64,000 bases of DNA from Micrasema longulum (lineage: Eukaryota; Arthropoda; Insecta; Trichoptera; Brachycentridae), in NCBI GenBank assembly GCA_022494885.1, contig JAGVSM010002731.1, positions 279,492 through 343,491 on the forward strand. The letters are read 5' to 3'. Below, in pieces: positions 46,351 through 57,796 of this stretch. How positions within the stretch are numbered: the first letter of the stretch is position 1; each line of letters opens with the position of its first letter. A program made the position numbers and the translations under genes. The notes below the pieces were generated by a model. That model did not search any database and had not been told where the DNA came from. It saw nothing but the letters and a program-made list of their open reading frames with translations.

Positions 46351-46950
46351 TAACCCAGCATTTAAATACAAAATTATCGACACGTTGTTTCATTACCTAC
46401 ACATAACTGGATTACTTGTCGTGACCTTTTAAAATAGAAAATTGTAACAATTGATACAAAAAGTGCCGTAAAATTGATTCCGCGTGATTGAACATCATTG
46501 TTGAATGTCACAACATTTATTGCGGTAACATTGCTTCTAGTATCTAATATTTCACCTGCTCTATTGATAATAATTGAAGTGAAATCGGGAAAAACGATTT
46601 TGCATTGCGTTACTCGTTTTTATGTTTATTACGTTACTGCACCGATTTTCCAACAAAATGAATTAAGTTTAAAATAAACTGAACGTAGGAAATGTACTTT
46701 AACAATTTACCTAATTTCACCATTTTTCAATCGTCCATTTAACAACAAACTGATAATAATTTATGATAACTTCATTTTCGAATTTGTAACTATGTAATAT
46801 ACCGTATACAATTTTAAGGTATTTGCGTAAAAGAGCAGTATTTCTGTACTAAGGATTCTTAAGATATAACATAATTTATTGTTTAAGTAAAATTAAGGAG
46901 TTTGGATTGACTCTAAATAATCTTTTTTAAAAAATGCAGACTATACGAGT

Positions 46951-47652
46951 AAAAAAATCGCAAAGAAGGTATCCCTGTTAGGAAGGATAAGGAATAAATT
47001 AGACATTAAAACCTCTGCTGGTATTTAAAAGTATTATCGTTCCCCACATTGATTATTGCTCCAGTATTTTATATTTAAGTAATGAAGGAGATCTAAAGAG
47101 ACTCTAAATAATACAAAACAAAGCGATGAGGATAATATTAAAATGTGGGAGACGAACAAAAGTTAAGAAAATGATTCAACTTCTAGATATCATGACAATT
47201 GATCAAAGAATCAAATTCAATATTGCTAATGAAATAAACAAAATTATTAAAGGAATAGTTCCGAGATATTTTCAAAATAAACTAAAAAATAATGAGTTCT
47301 TTCATAACTATGCAACAAGAGGATTTAAAAGCAATGTCCCAGAACTGCCTTATTTACAAGGGAATACAATTATTTGAGGAAATGCCACAAAGCATAAAAA
47401 ATGAAATAAATGTAAATATATTTAAAAGTATATATGTGAAAATATTAGGTAATATATAGTGTAAATAGTGAATATAATTAATGAAAATGTACATATGAAA
47501 CAGTGAATATTATAAATTAGGATATTAAGTGTAGGTATAATAGTGATAAATAATGTTAGAATAAGTATAGATGTAAATATTGTGTTGTAAATATATATTA
47601 GACTATGTTAATCATAGAACTTAATAAAATAAATAATAATAATAATAAAAAA
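46951..47652 (+). mobile_element. LINE reverse-transcriptase C-terminal region with TAA-type tail
   Basis: Frames in order give KKIAKKVSLLGRIRNKLDIK, then (shifted) YKSIIVPHIDYCSSILYLSN, EGDLKRL, stop, IIQNKAMRIILKCGRRTKVK, MIQLLDIMTIDQRIKFNIAN, IVPRYFQNKL and YATRGFKSNVPELPYLQG. This is the thumb/connection region of a CR1/Jockey-like non-LTR reverse transcriptase after the YADD motif, which is not present. The 47126-47377 part is open for 83 codons. The 3' UTR is short and ends in (aataat)n at about 47630-47650. Confidence 0.85.
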
Positions 47653-47864
47653 GTTAAATGTCAGTATCTTTTAACATTAAAGGAAGCAACCATTTGAAAA
47701 TCGCACTTACTAATTTGCAAATCAATGTGAAACGCTAAATAACATTTATAAATGTATTTTGGGGACGAAGAAGCATATGAAGCAAGTGAGGCTGAGCCTC
47801 ACTAAGAAATCATTGCTATTCACCAGTACCTAATATGTATTTTAATTCGCATTATATCAAAACA

Positions 47865-48190
47865 TTATGAAGATAAAAAAACTAGCAACCAATATTCCTG
47901 ATAATTACCTAAGACAGCGTCAGCATAGATTGTTTCATATTCTGATATTCAGGACCAACCTGCCTATGGTTATGCCTGTTGGAAGGGCTACTGCTATGCT
48001 GAACAACATCGCTCTGGATATTGATCTGTTCCATGTATCCGAAGGGGTTTTCCGGAGCAGGATTCTTCGACTACTTTGACATGAGTCTCTTTCGTGTATT
48101 TTTTTTTCTTTTTTATAATATGTACGTATTGAATATATTTTTGTAATGTATATGTTATATTTAAAATAAATAAATTGAAATTGAAAAAAA
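47865..48190 (+). mobile_element. LINE C-terminus with poly-A end
   Basis: A 70-codon open frame ends RTNLPMVMPVGRATAMLNNI, ALDIDLFHVSEGVFRSRILR, LL, stop. The 'R.....SPV.RA...LN.IAPDIDLF' pattern followed by a short UTR and 'aaataaataaattgaaattg' plus poly-A fits the end of an R1/I-type insect LINE ORF. The clade is inferred from general resemblance. Confidence 0.65.
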
Positions 48191-48204
48191 AATGAACATA
48201 ACGG

Positions 48205-48480
48205 AATATGGAAGTCTTACATTTAGGGCTTATGACGTGTCAATGGCTGGTTTAAGTGGCCACTTTACACACTGTGAATGTTTACAACATTCACCATTTC
48301 GCCTATGTTTGAACATCCATTTTTCTTCAATTTTTCCATTTGTTGATTTAAGTGAAGTTAAAAAGTGTAAAGTGGCCACTTAAACCAGCCTATGACAGGT
48401 CATAAGCCCTGTAAATGCCTAGACTTCCATATTACCTTATTTAAGGTATTCTCCATCCCTGTTGTAATTTGTTAGTAAAA
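48205..48480. repeat. Family B fold-back copy
   Basis: The left arm (48205-48272) and right arm (48364-48433) are inverted: 'ggctggtttaagtggccact' against 'agtggccacttaaaccagcc', extending to 'atatggaagtc' / 'gacttccatat'. The 91-bp loop holds the usual 'attcaccatttcgcctatgt' block. Left and right halves are the family consensus read in both directions. Confidence 0.75.
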
Positions 48481-48543
48481 GTCATTAACTTGATTAATTA
48501 ATTTTCGTTGTTATTTTTATTTTGTTCAATGGACTAAAGCTTG

Positions 48544-49645
48544 TTTACATGGGTCAGAAAATTATACATGATCTTGTGCAAGATTTGACTAATTTATTGT
48601 TGTCTTGTAATTTACAAATAAGGTGAAATCCGTGGTCAAATTCAGAAAAATTAGAACACGTCCTATTTTTCAAAAAATATTTGAACCAAGATCTACACCG
48701 CATCTCTTGCCTGTGATACTGTCGACATCAACTGTCAACGCATATTTGTTGTTGCTTGAGTCAATTTATTTATCTTCAATCTTATTTGTTTCAGTGCATT
48801 TTTTCGCCAAACGCTTTGCTTTTCTCTTCTGACCAAACTGATTTTTAATCAGGTTGAAAATAAAGGTGACATTAAAACTCTAATTATCCGGATCAATGAG
48901 TGCCAGACATCGTTATATGCAGAAATCCGAGAAATTAGATAAGCCATCAAATTAAGGCAATATTTTGAAATAAAACACGAAATTTACTCTTAGAACCGTT
49001 TTTTATTGCTTTTAAAATAAAACAGCGAATTGGAATCACATTGGGCCTTACTCATAAACTTTACGCAAAGTTACGCCTAAGTCTAGTGATATAATTCGAA
49101 TGTAAATACCATCTTTATTCTACCACTTTAAAAAGGATGGTATTTTCATCCGAATTATACCACTATACTAAAGTGCAACTTTATGTCAAATGTATGAGTA
49201 AGGCCCATTAAAAACTTGTCCAACAAAGTTAATTGCTTTGACGAAAAAACTCGTTTATAAGCAGCGAAGTCTTGCAAACGCTTGACGATGAGAAGTTTTA
49301 TTTATTGATAACGATCCAGAGAATTGGCAACCCGGGAGACTTAAGTTCGGATAAACGGAGTTTTTCTGTATTTTAGAAACCTTAAGTTGATTGACAATCG
49401 CAGAATTATATATTGTTAGGCGTCAAAAGTAGCGTCGTCAAAAAATAACTTTTGTCGGCAGTGAAACTGCTTATTATCTGTCAGAACGCAGAGAACGTCT
49501 TTGGCGCGCAACTTTCAATAACAGAAGCTGATAGATGTAAAACAGAAAATAAAATTACCCAAGATTTGGCGTAAGAGTTTATTGTACAAGGAACTGCAAA
49601 AGATCTTGCGCAATATATCTTGTACCATTTTTTGACCTATGTAAA
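48544..49645. mobile_element. DNA transposon with long inverted ends (1.1 kb)
   Basis: The left end TTTACATGGGTCAGAAAA and the reverse complement of the right end TTTACATAGGTCAAAAAA agree for about 40 bp, including 'gtacaagat..(t)tgcgcaagat'. The interior has no recognisable transposase. A 164-bp palindromic MITE is nested at 49043-49206. The target duplication is not clear. A third end of this family is at 15960-16025. Confidence 0.7.
49043..49206. mobile_element. Palindromic MITE, GGGCCTTACTCATA ends
   Basis: The 164-bp element is an almost complete hairpin: GGGCCTTACTCATAAAC at the left, its complement at the right, with 'gtgatataattcg' / 'cgaattatacca' and 'taccatc' / 'gatggta' pairing inward. 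It is flanked by ATT on both sides (49040-49042 and 49207-49209), a plausible 3-bp duplication. Similar GGGCCTTA ends are known from Harbinger/ISL2EU-type MITEs; the assignment is tentative. Confidence 0.8.
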
Positions 49646-49649
49646 ATGA

Positions 49650-50365
49650 GCTTTGGAGTAATATAAGCGTTGCATTCAGAAAGAATACTTTTTTTTTTGT
49701 TTCCTTTCTGACCGCTCACCTTTGCGATTACCAAGTTATTTATAATATCAAAATAGAAACGAATGATGTGAATCAAATAAATACACAACAGTGCTTATTG
49801 CTACATTAAATATTATTATGTCTCATTATTCCGTGTCAGTTAAAAAGCAAAATAAAGTATTTATAAAAAGTAATCATTCGCACCCTAGACTTCACGTTAA
49901 TTAATTAATAAATAGCATGGACCGTATATCTCTTTCTTCATTTACATAGCAACATGGAACGATTCATTATGTCAGTGAAATTGTATTAACCTGACTAACT
50001 CCACACGCATTGTGGTATTTTCATATTCACCGCCTCACTTCTACTGTTACTCAAGGAAAATAAATTATATTGCTACAAAAAACACGTTTGTCCTGTAATT
50101 TATGTTGGCTGTAAAAACAGTTTTCAAAATAAGGCGTAATAAGCCATCCCTTTGATTAAAATTCTAGCTGCGGTTATATTCATAACATGACCAGTTCAAA
50201 GAATCACATTCTTAATTAGCAATCAATCCGCATCCTAGCAATTATAATGACAAAAATTCAAAAGTGTTGTTTTTTATTAAAGTGTGCAGATATTTCGTAA
50301 TTATATTTTATGCACGCACAATAAACAGCATTTAATATATTAATTGATTGGGTGTTTATTTTGTA
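49650..50365. other. Unassigned AT-rich stretch
   Basis: No gene, tail or inverted end found between the 48.5-49.6 kb transposon and the SINE head at 50371. Confidence 0.5.
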
Positions 50366-50370
50366 GAACT

Positions 50371-50455
50371 CCGGGTGGTGGTCCCGTGGCAAGTATTGCG
50401 GACTCACGGATCAGAGGTCCAAGGTTCAAACCCCACTCTACTCCAACTTGATTAA
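50371..50455 (+). mobile_element. tRNA-like SINE head, third type
   Basis: 'gggtggtggtcccgtggcaa' followed by GGTTCAAACCC (50423-50433) gives A- and B-box-like spacing, but no cloverleaf is convincing. It is a short head only, with no shared body recognised. Confidence 0.45.
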
Positions 50456-50580
50456 TTAATTACTTATTTACAACTCGTTGAAAATGGCCACCAAAATTTA
50501 AATATTTGGGTAAATTATAAGAACGCTAATATTTCTTTTTTTTACAAAAAAAAAAAAAAAATATTTAAACTTATATGTGA

Positions 50581-50803
50581 GAAATCAAATACTGACTTGA
50601 GTCTACTAAACACTTTATTTTATTTTTATTCGTTACTTAAGTACCTTGAATTATATGACTATATAAGGACATTTAATCCATGTAATCTTCACATTCGTTT
50701 GAAAATGCCCTAACAAGGCGAAACAATTGTCACGAAATTTTTGTTTATATATTTGTAAAAATAAAATAAAGTGTTCAGTAGACTCAAATCAGTGTTTGAT
50801 TTC
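50581..50803. repeat. Small inverted-repeat element with hammerhead-like motif
   Basis: 48-bp terminal inverted repeats (50581-50628 and 50756-50803) differ at only a few positions. Their outer sequence is gaaatcaaatactgacttga. Between them lies a unique stretch, and a hammerhead-like motif at 50694-50736 ends 67 nt before the right terminus. The total is 223 bp with no ORF. The plan is the same as in the larger elements at 38051 and 57797. Confidence 0.8.
50694..50736 (+). ncRNA. Hammerhead-ribozyme-like motif, core decayed
   Basis: Stem I: TTCGT (50694-50698) with ACGAA (50732-50736). Core position: TTGAAAA (50699-50705), two changes from CUGANGA. Stem II: GCC (50707-50709) with GGC (50717-50719). 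GAAA at 50720-50723. Stem III: AC / GT around AATT. Cleavage triplet GTC at 50729-50731. The fold is kept but the core changes (C3 to U, G8 to A) would be expected to inactivate it. Confidence 0.45.
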
Positions 50804-51459
50804 TAATATTATTGTTTTGGTATAGATTAGTCAAAGTAAGCACGTTTGTGTTTTGTGATTCTGTGAAATCTGTGATTATTTTATTTTATGAAATCAAAGC
50901 TACTATTAAATTAACTCAATAATAGCAGATCAACTTACTGCTTACATTATAATTTACATTCTTTTTCGTGTATGAAACATGTTATCTCGAGAGAAATAAA
51001 AAAAAAACATTAATTATTTAAATTGCGTAAACTTCGAGACCGTTTTTTTTACTCACGGAAGTCTTAATTATAAATTTTAATTAAGCTGCCCATAATTAAG
51101 TATCGCTCTGATTTGGCAACTTGTTTAGCTAGCTAACCTAAAAGCATAATTGACCACAATAGAAAAAGTAACTCGCGGTTAAATAATATTATAATTTGAC
51201 CGCCATGCGCCATTAAGCTTAAATTTTTTAATTGTTTTATCTGATTTTATTGTTACTAATTTAATCCATAATTAATAAATTTATTTCTACGTTATGATGT
51301 TAACAGATGAAATTTCAGGAATATGTTGAAACATTTTATATTTGAGTCGTTCGCTTTCAAACCCCTCCATAATTGATTTTCGACAAAACCCAGAAATCAC
51401 AAAAACATTTCAAGTTGGGTAGCACACAACCTTTACTTTTTTCGATGTGTAACATTAAT

Positions 51460-51635
51460 TTAAAAGGTTTTTGTACACAAGAATATTTCATATTCCCTGG
51501 ACTGGCACCTGAAGGGTAAGAATCATCATCTTACCGTCATGTAACAAAAAATATCAAGATACGTTGCGATTGGTTTACCAATACAGTGCCTTATGCACCA
51601 TTAGGAATGGTAAGGGAATGATGATGACACAAATT
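51460..51635 (+). mobile_element. SINE family C, 5'-truncated copy
   Basis: Only the body is present: 'aaaaggtttttgtacacaag', 'tttcatattccctggactgg', 'cacctgaagggtaagaatca', 'atacagtgccttatgcacca' and a gatgatga end. Confidence 0.7.
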
Positions 51636-52984
51636 TTAAATAAATACATATCTGTAAAATGTCATACCACAAAACAAAAAATGTTTTTAACTCATTATTA
51701 TTTCTTTTGCGAGGAAACAGCATTTGTACACAAACCACAGAGTAACTTGATATTTTTTGTTTAATACTTCAGTGACGAACGCGTTAACCACAGCGTCGCA
51801 GGTATTTTGAATAACAATTTTCGCATTTTTGTATTTAGAAATAGCGTTAGCATGTCAAATTTGTATTAAATCATTTTACATGCTGAATTCAACGAGTTTA
51901 AAATGAAATTTTTTGCTAGCAGTAAGAAATATATGATCAGAAATTTATGTTACATGAATAAAAACAATTTAAGTGTATTATACTTATTTTTATTTTAAAG
52001 TTTCTATTTATTTTCTTATAACTAAATGTTCATGTGCCTTTTTAAAATAATTTTACTCGCTATCTATTATTATGTTAGGAGTTTTTTATGTAATATTAGA
52101 TAAAAATCGTGTTTTTTTATAGATTTCCACCGCCAAGCCATTTATGTGATACACACTAGCTTGGTGAATCTTTTAAGTAATAATATGTTATGTAGTGCAT
52201 TTGGTGTTGTATAATAACATGTTAGTTTAAAATATTAAAAAATGAACTTATAGTAAGGAGCAACCCTCCAACCACACTACCCATTTGGAGAGATTTAATT
52301 ACCATCAAGAGCCGTGTGCATGCAAACGCATTATCAAAGTCAGACTTTGGTAGAAACAGGGGCATAATATAATAACGCTAACAGAGCGCACGTTAAAAAC
52401 CTTATTATATTGCTTTAAGTACCTTTATAAAAAACGACAAAACGCCATTTACCTCTAAATTACAAAATCATTTTACTTCTAAAAATACAGCTCGTTCATT
52501 TAAATTCGTTTTCTCAACTAGAAGTTTAAAAAATAGATTTTTGTCGGTTGATAAAAGTAACCATATCCACAATTAATTTCTTTTATTATATTCGCGATTT
52601 TTTGTTATTTTTTTTTTAATAAAACGACGTTTTTATAATTGAACTAAAACATTTTGGTTTTATTGAAGGCCGAAAAACGTTAGAATTAATTACTGTACAA
52701 TTAAGATCAAATATGTGGATTATTTTTTTCACTACGGTTCCTGTTTACAATTTGCTAGCGTCTTTTTGATTTTGTATTTCATTGTGAACCCACCAACATC
52801 TTCTTGCAACTTATATTTACAATTATAACGTGTACAAATTTGTACATCTGCATTATTACAATAAACATACCCTTTTTTTCAATCAATCAGTTTTCTTTCA
52901 TTTAAAAAAGCCCTTCAGGTACCCCACCATAAAGTTATTTGAGGAATTTGTGATCTGAGATATAAGGCAATTATATATTTTTAG

Positions 52985-53495
52985 AATAAAAATGTTTGTG
53001 AAAGCAAATTATTCTACCAAATCCCAAAAGGAACACTCCCACACTACCAGAAGTCAAATTAGAGAATGGGTCATGGGGTCGATCACAAACTCTGAATTCG
53101 GGAAAAGAAATTTCAGGTTTCTGGACCCCAAAATATTTAATATGTTACCCAAACATTGTAAAACCATGACCCGGATTTAATTTTTAAAATTTGTAAAAAA
53201 TCGGTTACTGGGTTTTATACATTCTAAAATAATAAATGGTATAAATCAATATTGTAAAACTGTATTGTAAATTAACTAGTAGGTAGTAATATTATTATAT
53301 TTTTGATGTTTGAAGTGATTTTATTTTAGTTTAATATATTAAGTAATGTTATTGTTTGTTTTTGCATAAAAATGTCTGCCTTAAAGTAGGTTTACCTAGT
53401 TAGGCAGACGAGACACGATTCAGAGAAACAGAGTGTGTATGTAGTACATAAAGTAATTGTAATTTTTTTAATAAACTATGATTATTATTATTATT
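52985..53495 (+). mobile_element. LINE C-terminus with ATT-type tail
   Basis: A 62-codon frame has HTTRSQIREW, then FGKRNFRFLDPKIFNMLPKH and a stop at 53180. 'TRS', 'GKR.FRFL.PKI.N.LP' is the Jockey/CR1-like C-terminal pattern. The UTR ends with 'aataaactatgattattatt' and (att)n at about 53475-53498. Similar tails close the elements at 22425 and 47652. Confidence 0.7.
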
Positions 53496-53499
53496 ATTA

Positions 53500-55000
53500 A
53501 CTCTTAAAAGACTGTGGTAAATAATCCCTTTACGCGCGGTGATGTAACATCGTGTTACCACTAGTAAAAGACGAAATATTCTTAAGTTCAGACGTTTGAA
53601 AAAAAAACATAGAAATATACTGTTTAATAATTCCTTTTCCATTATTTATGCAAAGAAACATGTAATTTAGCCTTTTTATAGTAACAAAAAAAAATCATAA
53701 ATACGACGGTCATATTACGCGCGTGCGTCCCTTATCGCAGTCATCAACCGACTGAAGACTGAATCACTGAATCTGTTTTACACTTTACTTTACTTATTTT
53801 TTTATCTCTTTCACATTAATACCCGCCACAGAACAGCGTCTCTGTCTTTCTTGTAATGAGTTCTATCTTCGTGCTTTTTCTTATACAGATGTTTTGCTGA
53901 ATTAGCGGACAATCTTTCTTCGCGTAAGGATCAAATTTTTTTGTATTAACATCCAGCATAGTTATACAAATTTCACTTTTTAAAGCCGGTGTGAAATGTC
54001 CATTTGAAGATTACAAAAAAATGAGTTCATCATTTAAAAAAATAAGAGAGATATGTCAAGTCTTGTTTCCTATGTCGACTAGTGTGACATCACAGCCACA
54101 CAAGAGTTAATTATACTTTCAGGAATCTCATAATGCAATAATGTTAACCCTTTATTATACGTTAGGCTATTTTGTCTTTTTGTTTTTTTCTTAAGTGGTA
54201 GCCTTATCCTATTTTTTTTTCTAATTATTTAATTGGGCAGATTTCTATTAATACTATTCATTTATAAAATATTTATGAATTTTAAGTAACATAAGTACTA
54301 TAATTTTCCTTGGGGTTACGCTATAAATTTCAGCAGTTACACTTTAAGGTCAAAACTTTGCATAAAGTGCCGTGATGTAGCTCATTTATGGTGCGGTTCA
54401 ATTCACCCAAAACGGTGAAAATATTTTTTTGTGTTGCTGCGACGCGCGGCGCAATGGCGCTCTAGTGCGGTTTGACCTATGTTTTTTTAAAAACTTTTGA
54501 CACTTTCCGAAAATAGCATACAATCTAAGTGTAAGTTAATGTTTTTATGCTGCCGACGTTCGGACAGGTAAATTAGCAGCATTTTAGATTGAATATACTA
54601 TTAGAGTCCACGAGCGTGTCAAGAGTATTAAGGGCGTGAGGACGGGCGGTAATCAGCCAGAAAGCAGAACGGAGAATGTCACTCACATATCAGCTTATTA
54701 GCGCACACCCACACACCCGCACCCACACATAGCCGCATGCATAGTCGCATTCCTTCACCAATACAATGTGCTGAGCAGCGATCGTCAACCACTGGCACTT
54801 GGACCGAATCACGGTGGATATTTATGATTTGAAGTATTAGGTGTGAACATAAATATGTTAGTTAAGTCTTTTTTTTTTCAAATTTAAAAATGAACATCAA
54901 CATTAAAACAAAATGGTAAAGAAAGAATTCCAAAGAAAATTTTCTGCCATACATATTGTGATAATTTATATACGTTATTTTATTTGGTTACAAGCCTTCA
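53500..55000. other. Unassigned stretch with moderately GC-rich segment
   Basis: 54360-54800 is less AT-rich and contains a CA/CCCACA-rich run (about 54700-54730) and CpG-containing words (gcgacgcgcggcgcaatggc). No gene is recognised. It could be unique, conserved non-coding DNA. Confidence 0.4.
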
Positions 55001-55006
55001 AGCCTG

Positions 55007-55190
55007 GCGGCCTCCGTGGTGTAGTGGTCAAGACGCTTGACTCATGCACGGAAGTTCCGGGTTCGATTCCCGGTGAGAACACGGAAAATGTGATTTTTCT
55101 CAAGCCTGGGTGTTCTGTGATGTAATTCACCACTGTAATTGGGCCTCCTGGCCTGTTGTGGTGCAAAAATAAATAAATAAATAAATAAAA
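55007..55190 (+). mobile_element. tRNA-derived SINE, family D, copy 2
   Basis: 'gcggcctccgtggtgtagtg', A-box region, B box GGTTCGATTCC at about 55062, then 'tttttctcaagcctgggtgt', 'gtaattcaccactg' and 'ggcctcctggcctgttgtgg', ending in (aaat)n. Its B box is closer to consensus than that of the copy at 14000. Confidence 0.85.
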
Positions 55191-55749
55191 TGGAATATCA
55201 AGTGGAGGAATGTGATTATTTTTTATGCCTCCTACTGTTTGCGTTCAATCGAAGAAATAAAGCTGCCAAAGCTACTCGTGACATTTGCGCAGTGTATGGT
55301 GAAGATGCAGTGAATTATTGACGAATCTGTTGTATAATTATGAAGAAAAATACATTTTTGACTAATGCGTTGTTGTTTTTTTTGCGACCTCCATTTGCAT
55401 AAAAAACACAGCTTATGTTAAAACCTAATACGCGCCTGCATTTTTTCTTGTCTTGGCACGAAACTAAATATATATATCAAAGTATGCATTAACAAAATGG
55501 TAAATGTCACGCAACAAGTTCGCGGATACTTTTTTCTCGTGGTATCTACACATTATTTCACTTCCGATTGCACCGCAAATGATAGTATTATGGCACTTTT
55601 GTTGCACACTGTTTTTTTATGGGAACAAAATATCTCCTCCCCCCATATAAATAGCCGTCTTTTCAACACCAATGTCTTTTGGACTGACATTTAATAAATG
55701 AGAGACACGATTTTAACGGTTTTTCCAGGCGTAACCTCGAACGAGTTAA

Positions 55750-55850
55750 AAAAAATGGTCACTTAAACCAGCCAACGACAGTCCATAAGCCCTGTAAATG
55801 TCCAACTTTAATAATCCCTTCTCAAAATGTTTTTTAGATTTATTAAAATA
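55750..55850 (-). repeat. Family B repeat fragment
   Basis: 'cacttaaaccagccaacgac', 'agtccataagccctgtaaat' and 'cccttctcaaaatgtttttt'. Only the core and one flank remain. Confidence 0.6.
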
Positions 55851-56110
55851 TACTTCTTATTTGTGGTTTAGTATAAATATTTTTATAACAGTTTTGGGTT
55901 CATAGTTCATAATCAATGACACACGCGTCCTAAAACGTTTCACATGAAATAGTTTATTGACCGAAGAAAGCAATGCCATCATTTTCCATTTAATTCAATA
56001 CAACATTATAATACAGCTCTAAGAGTATTGCTCATAAATTGAGAGCATCGTTCTGCAGTACATTCACACCGTCCCTACTGTTAAAAAATGAACTACAAAG
56101 GAACGTCGCC

Positions 56111-56284
56111 TATAAAGAGACTACAGAGCGTGGCAACGCCTGTCAGTTAACCCAAGAAGTTTAGTTCAGTCAGTCATTCCAGCTCGACAAAGTCACTCAA
56201 TTCCAGCATGTGGTTCAAGTGCAGTCTCTTCAACTCATCATCGACGTAACACTCACGCAACACAATTCACTATTTATTCGCCAG
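56111..56284 (+). promoter_or_regulatory. Candidate core promoter and 5' exon
   Basis: TATAAA lies at 56111-56116. An arthropod-type initiator TCAGTT is at 56143-56148, with the putative +1 A at 56145, 34 bp after the first T of the TATA box. AGTCA at 56172-56176 (+28 to +32) fits the DPE consensus RGWYV. The following 110 bp is less AT-rich than its surroundings, has a 13-codon upstream frame beginning MWFKC at 56207, and ends CAG|GTAATA at 56284/56285, a good splice donor. No coding exon was found downstream within the window. These elements are short and could coincide by chance. Confidence 0.35.
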
Positions 56285-56419
56285 GTAATAAATAAATATC
56301 AAACAGCAATCTTGTGTCTTCTCTGTTAAAACTAAAATCAAATCCTACATTTTTTAATACATTTTCAGAACTAATTCTTAAATGTACACTAGTACTAATT
56401 ACCAATAAGTCCTAGCGTT

Positions 56420-56570
56420 CATGAGAAGATGCATGAATGTAGACGAAGCAAGGTTTGTATGCAATGACTGACTATGCTGTAAGTAATGTGGTGTTCTATC
56501 TTCTCTGTCTACCCCACGTGGAAACGGCTTGATCGTTTATTTGTTGTGTCTGTGTGTTCTAGTAAATTTG
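56420..56570 (+). mobile_element. LINE C-terminus, 'MNVEEARSV' type, copy 4
   Basis: 'gagaagatgcatgaatgtag', 'acgaagcaaggtttgtatgc' (RRCMNVDEARFVC), then 'cttctctgtctaccccacgt', 'ggaaacggcttgatcg' and a T/G-rich end. Only the last 25 codons and the tail remain. Confidence 0.65.
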
Positions 56571-57164
56571 CTGTGCCTTTACAAAAAAAAATTAATATGC
56601 TTAGAAAGGAAATTTAACATTTCAAATGTTTAAACAAAAACATATTTAATGCACTGCACTGGGCAATTGTTGAGCGCCCCTTTCCCGCAAATAGCACGCA
56701 AACAATAGATTGTGATAATTAATTGGGGGACTTAGTGAGAAAAACTTATAAGTTAATTAGAAGTAATGAGAGTTGTGATTATGTGAAGAAGATTGAAACA
56801 ATAATAAATAATTGATGGGGAGCTAATTAAAAGAAACCATAACAATCGTAATTGGCATTCACAATATTGCAACAATCTTCCTACAAACAAAATGTACTTT
56901 TATAATTTAATCGCATCTATAAATTATTTGCATAATTATTTTATGATCGCATCACAAAAAAAACTATATGCCTTCGAAGAATCAATCGAAATATTTTTTG
57001 TTCATGAAAAACATGCTATTTAAATATTGTATTAAAATAGAATCTAAAATTAAATTTTAAAGCGACTTTGAGATTGATAAATAAACTATTTAAGTAAGTC
57101 GCTTCATTAAATAATGATTTTCCTTATGCGACCTCGAAATGTATTTTGTAATACAGTAAATATG

Positions 57165-57245
57165 TGTATATAACCGCTTACGACTTTTTTATTTCTACCA
57201 GTTTCAAGACGTACACATCTCTTCATCGGGACACTAATTATACTA
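57165..57245 (-). repeat. Hammerhead-like terminal repeat remnant (family A, copy 3)
   Basis: The minus strand reads CCCGATGAAGAGATG...ACGTCTTGAAACTGGTAGAAAT...AAAAGTCGTAAG. CCGATGA is one change from the CUGAUGA core, AAGA/TCTT forms a stem II, and GAAAC and a later GTC are in place. Stem I is not convincing. Confidence 0.45.
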
Positions 57246-57796
57246 ACACGCAATTCCAAATATTACTATCAGCATCAGATTAACTTTATGATACAATGAA
57301 TTATTCTTTCAAATTTTGCTTTTATTTTTATTTACACATTTTTACAATTTATTACGTATAGTTATAATGTCCGTACTCGACGTATGAAAAGTATAGTTCC
57401 GTGAAATAAAACTGTGCCCGTATTACAGTGGGAAGTTTACACAGTTATCTTCAATTGTATATAAGAAAAATCATCCCTTTAAAAATTGAAGGTGCAAATA
57501 CATAAATGGAAACATGTCAAATTACAGATTTATAAAGACGGTACTTTAAAACATGAAATCTTGAAACAAATATACGCATTTTTTGCCGAAAATTCGATTT
57601 TACTTGTGGATAATTTAAGAAATAAAGTTTCTTTGTGTTAACTTCCTATTATAGTCGGGGGTGGGCCTGGACAAGTTTTTTGTCAAATATGTCAAATTAC
57701 AGATTCAAACGGTGGTACTTAAAACATGAAATTTTGAAACAAGTATTCACATTTTTTCAGAAAATTCGTTTTTACTTTATGGATAATTGTATTAAA

